Of a stretch of 64,000 bases of DNA, positions 62,725 to 64,000 are shown in pieces. Each line of letters opens with the position of its first letter. Position 1 is the stretch's first letter. The DNA lies in assembly GCA_001777665.1 (NCBI GenBank), contig MFEQ01000003.1:19734-83733 (forward strand), in the 5' to 3' direction. The notes under the pieces were generated by a model that was given only the letters and a program-made list of their open reading frames with translations, did no database searches and had not been told where the DNA came from. This stretch comes from Candidatus Doudnabacteria bacterium RIFCSPHIGHO2_02_FULL_42_25 (GTDB lineage Bacteria > Patescibacteria > Doudnabacteria > UBA920 > O2-02-FULL-48-8). The position numbers and the translations under genes are program-made.

Positions 62725-63066
62725 ATGCAAATCACATCATTCCGAACTGAACAGCTCAAACAAGTCCCTGTATTAAAATCTGGGTATGTTGTTCGCGTCC
62801 ACCAAAAGATCAAAGATGTTTCTTCTGAAGGCAAAGAAAAGGAACGTATTCAGATTTTTGAAGGCCAAGTCATCGGTACCAAAGGTGGTAAGGGAATCAA
62901 TGGCACGGTCACTGTCCGAAAAATCTCGTCCGGAGTTGGTGTGGAAAGAATTTTTCCAATCCACTCACCATCGATCGACAAGATTGAAGTCGTCAAAGCA
63001 ACCCCAGCCAGAAAGGCAAAAGTTTACTACTCCAGAACTGGTCAAGAGGTGAGAGTACAGGAATAA
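62725..63066 (+). CDS. rplS: 50S ribosomal protein L19
   Basis: 113 aa from ATG 62725: GYVVRVHQKIKD, ERIQIFEGQVIGTKGGKG, VRKISSGVGVERIFPIHSP and KAKVYYSR are the L19 signature. An in-frame ATG at 62668 would translate the leader hairpin and is rejected. L19 sits at the subunit interface. Last gene of the rpsP-trmD-rplS region. Confidence 0.95.
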   Translation: MQITSFRTEQLKQVPVLKSGYVVRVHQKIKDVSSEGKEKERIQIFEGQVIGTKGGKGINGTVTVRKISSGVGVERIFPIHSPSIDKIEVVKATPARKAKVYYSRTGQEVRVQE

Positions 63067-63076
63067 GAATACATTT

Positions 63077-63107
63077 AAAGCTGCTCCAAGTAGGAGCGGC
63101 TTTTTCT
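63077..63107 (+). terminator. rplS terminator
   Basis: AAAGCTGCTCC/GGAGCGGCTTT with AAGTA loop, then TTC; classic form. Confidence 0.87.
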
Positions 63108-63129
63108 TTACAAAAGTTCCGATTTGTGA

Positions 63130-63220
63130 TATAATGATATTGCAGATTGAGAGAATCTTGAACCAGGTACTAGAAGTTTGATCGCCTATCGGCGAAAAAA
63201 TAATCAAACTTCAGTACCTG
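63130..63220 (+). promoter_or_regulatory. Promoter and leader hairpin of last gene
   Basis: TATAAT (63130-63135), then a hairpin CAGGTACT..AAGTTTGAT (63164-) pairing with ATCAAACTT.AGTACCTG (to 63220), capped by CGCC-TATC-GGCG. Closing sequence as in the rpsP leader. Confidence 0.6.
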
Positions 63221-63243
63221 ACAAGACACAAAAATAAAAATAA

Positions 63244-64000
63244 ATGAGAAAAAGACAAAAGGGGCAAAAATATTTAAAATTGGCCGGAATTAGTATTTTA
63301 TTCCTGCTATTTTTCGTGTTAAATCGAACTGATATTGAAACTCCAACAGCTCAAGCACAAACTCCAACCATTTTAAATGGACGCACATTACTTGGCGGCT
63401 GGCGATTGTCGGAGGACTTTACTAGAGGCGCGATTGCCATGGATTTTAGCCGTAATAAACTTTGGATGGTGAGTCATCCTTACGAAAAGGAGATTTTGGA
63501 ATACGACTTACCAGCAATGGGCACAGGAGATCCTGGGACAAATTTTGGTAATTGGCCGTATGTAAGCCCAGTGCGGACAATTCCTCAGTGGTGGCCAAAT
63601 TGTGCTAACGCTAGTTTTGAAACCTATGCTCATGGTCTTATTTTCTGGCGAGACAAACTTTGGGTTTCCCCAAGAGATTTTTATGCTCAAAATGAATGTG
63701 CTGGGAAACCTTTGACCCTATATGCAGAGGATGGTGAGACTATGGCCTTTCCGACTTTGAGTCAGCAAGGATTTACTGGATTTGTTAAACGAGGTCCAGG
63801 ACTTGATCCTCTTCTTGGTGGGGCAGGGTACACTTCAGGACAGGGTTCAACGCATGGACCATCTTTAGCCACACTTGATGGAACAGCTCGGATTAGCTAT
63901 GGATTTTTAGCAGACCCAGGCCCAAACCTTGAGTACTGGGATAGGAGGGCTCCCAGACCAGCCAACTATTGGCCGGTTGGTGGTATGAATCCTATTGATC
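63244..64000 (+). CDS. Membrane-anchored extracellular protein, 3' end cut off
   Basis: The frame is open from ATG 63244 to the window end (252 codons). A basic start (MRKRQKGQKYLK) leads to one hydrophobic segment (about 13-30, LAGISILFLLFFVL); the rest is extracytoplasmic, aromatic and glycine-rich (GNWPYVSPVRTIPQWWPN, RDKLWVSPRDFYAQNEC), in the manner of a beta-propeller or other repeat-type surface protein. Function unknown. Confidence 0.65.
   Translation, partial: MRKRQKGQKYLKLAGISILFLLFFVLNRTDIETPTAQAQTPTILNGRTLLGGWRLSEDFTRGAIAMDFSRNKLWMVSHPYEKEILEYDLPAMGTGDPGTNFGNWPYVSPVRTIPQWWPNCANASFETYAHGLIFWRDKLWVSPRDFYAQNECAGKPLTLYAEDGETMAFPTLSQQGFTGFVKRGPGLDPLLGGAGYTSGQGSTHGPSLATLDGTARISYGFLADPGPNLEYWDRRAPRPANYWPVGGMNPID

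Overview
The window looks like a piece of a Patescibacteria/CPR (Parcubacteria-like) chromosome. Evidence: an AT-rich, reduced information-processing gene set; many genes with a sigma70-type -10 box only 6-10 nt before the start codon (leaderless); tandem VirB2-like pilins; DUF4446, C39-like and TrmB-like proteins frequent in this radiation; a 709-aa SMC without a visible hinge; and a group I intron in a tRNA. TGA is used as a stop, so the code is the standard one. The exact lineage cannot be fixed from sequence inspection alone.

Layout. 1-3.6 kb: RelE/AbrB-like toxin-antitoxin pair (cut by the window edge), a TrmB regulator, one GC-rich orphan gene and a PEP-utilising swivel-domain pair. 3.6-8.7 kb: gyrA, two small genes, ribosomal protein S1. 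8.7-12 kb: two secreted lysozyme-like proteins and six tRNAs, of which tRNA-Phe carries a 212-nt group I intron. 12-19.8 kb: methyltransferase, LapA-like protein, bactofilin and DUF4446 genes, two C39-like peptidases, a MurE-like ligase and an O-antigen-ligase-like protein. 19.9-27 kb: tRNAs, NUDIX, RNase HII, TrpR-like regulator, GT28 glycosyltransferase, Hsp20, MazF-like toxin, second TrmB. 27-36 kb: infB, rbfA, DHH phosphoesterase, ftsK, RhuM-Fic, rodZ, recA. 36-46.5 kb: structured non-coding region, DksA-like, lspA, ROK kinase, tRNA-Ile(UAU), a RAYT transposase between REP palindromes, comM/yifB, lexA, galU, solute-binding protein, and five VirB2-like pilin genes. 46.6-53.2 kb: a GC-rich island of six unknown genes. 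53.2-64 kb: ftsH, rnc-smc, dedA, then rpsP-khpA-trmD-rluD-rplS (the rpsP/trmD/rplS neighbourhood without rimM).

Three themes are not explained by ordinary annotation. (1) Many core genes (rpsA, rpsP, rbfA, rnc, gyrA, trmD, rluD, rplS, the DHH gene and others) have hairpins or degenerate short repeats directly before, sometimes touching, the start codon; gyrA and rnc share one motif, rpsP and the last gene another. (2) Several families of short palindromes occur in two or three copies, one flanking a RAYT transposase and one forming part of two unrelated proteins. (3) A 6.6-kb GC-rich island plus three dispersed loci have strong Shine-Dalgarno sequences and no recognisable homologues, but the promoters of the island match the local AT-rich style, which suggests transferred coding sequences that have been fitted with host promoters.
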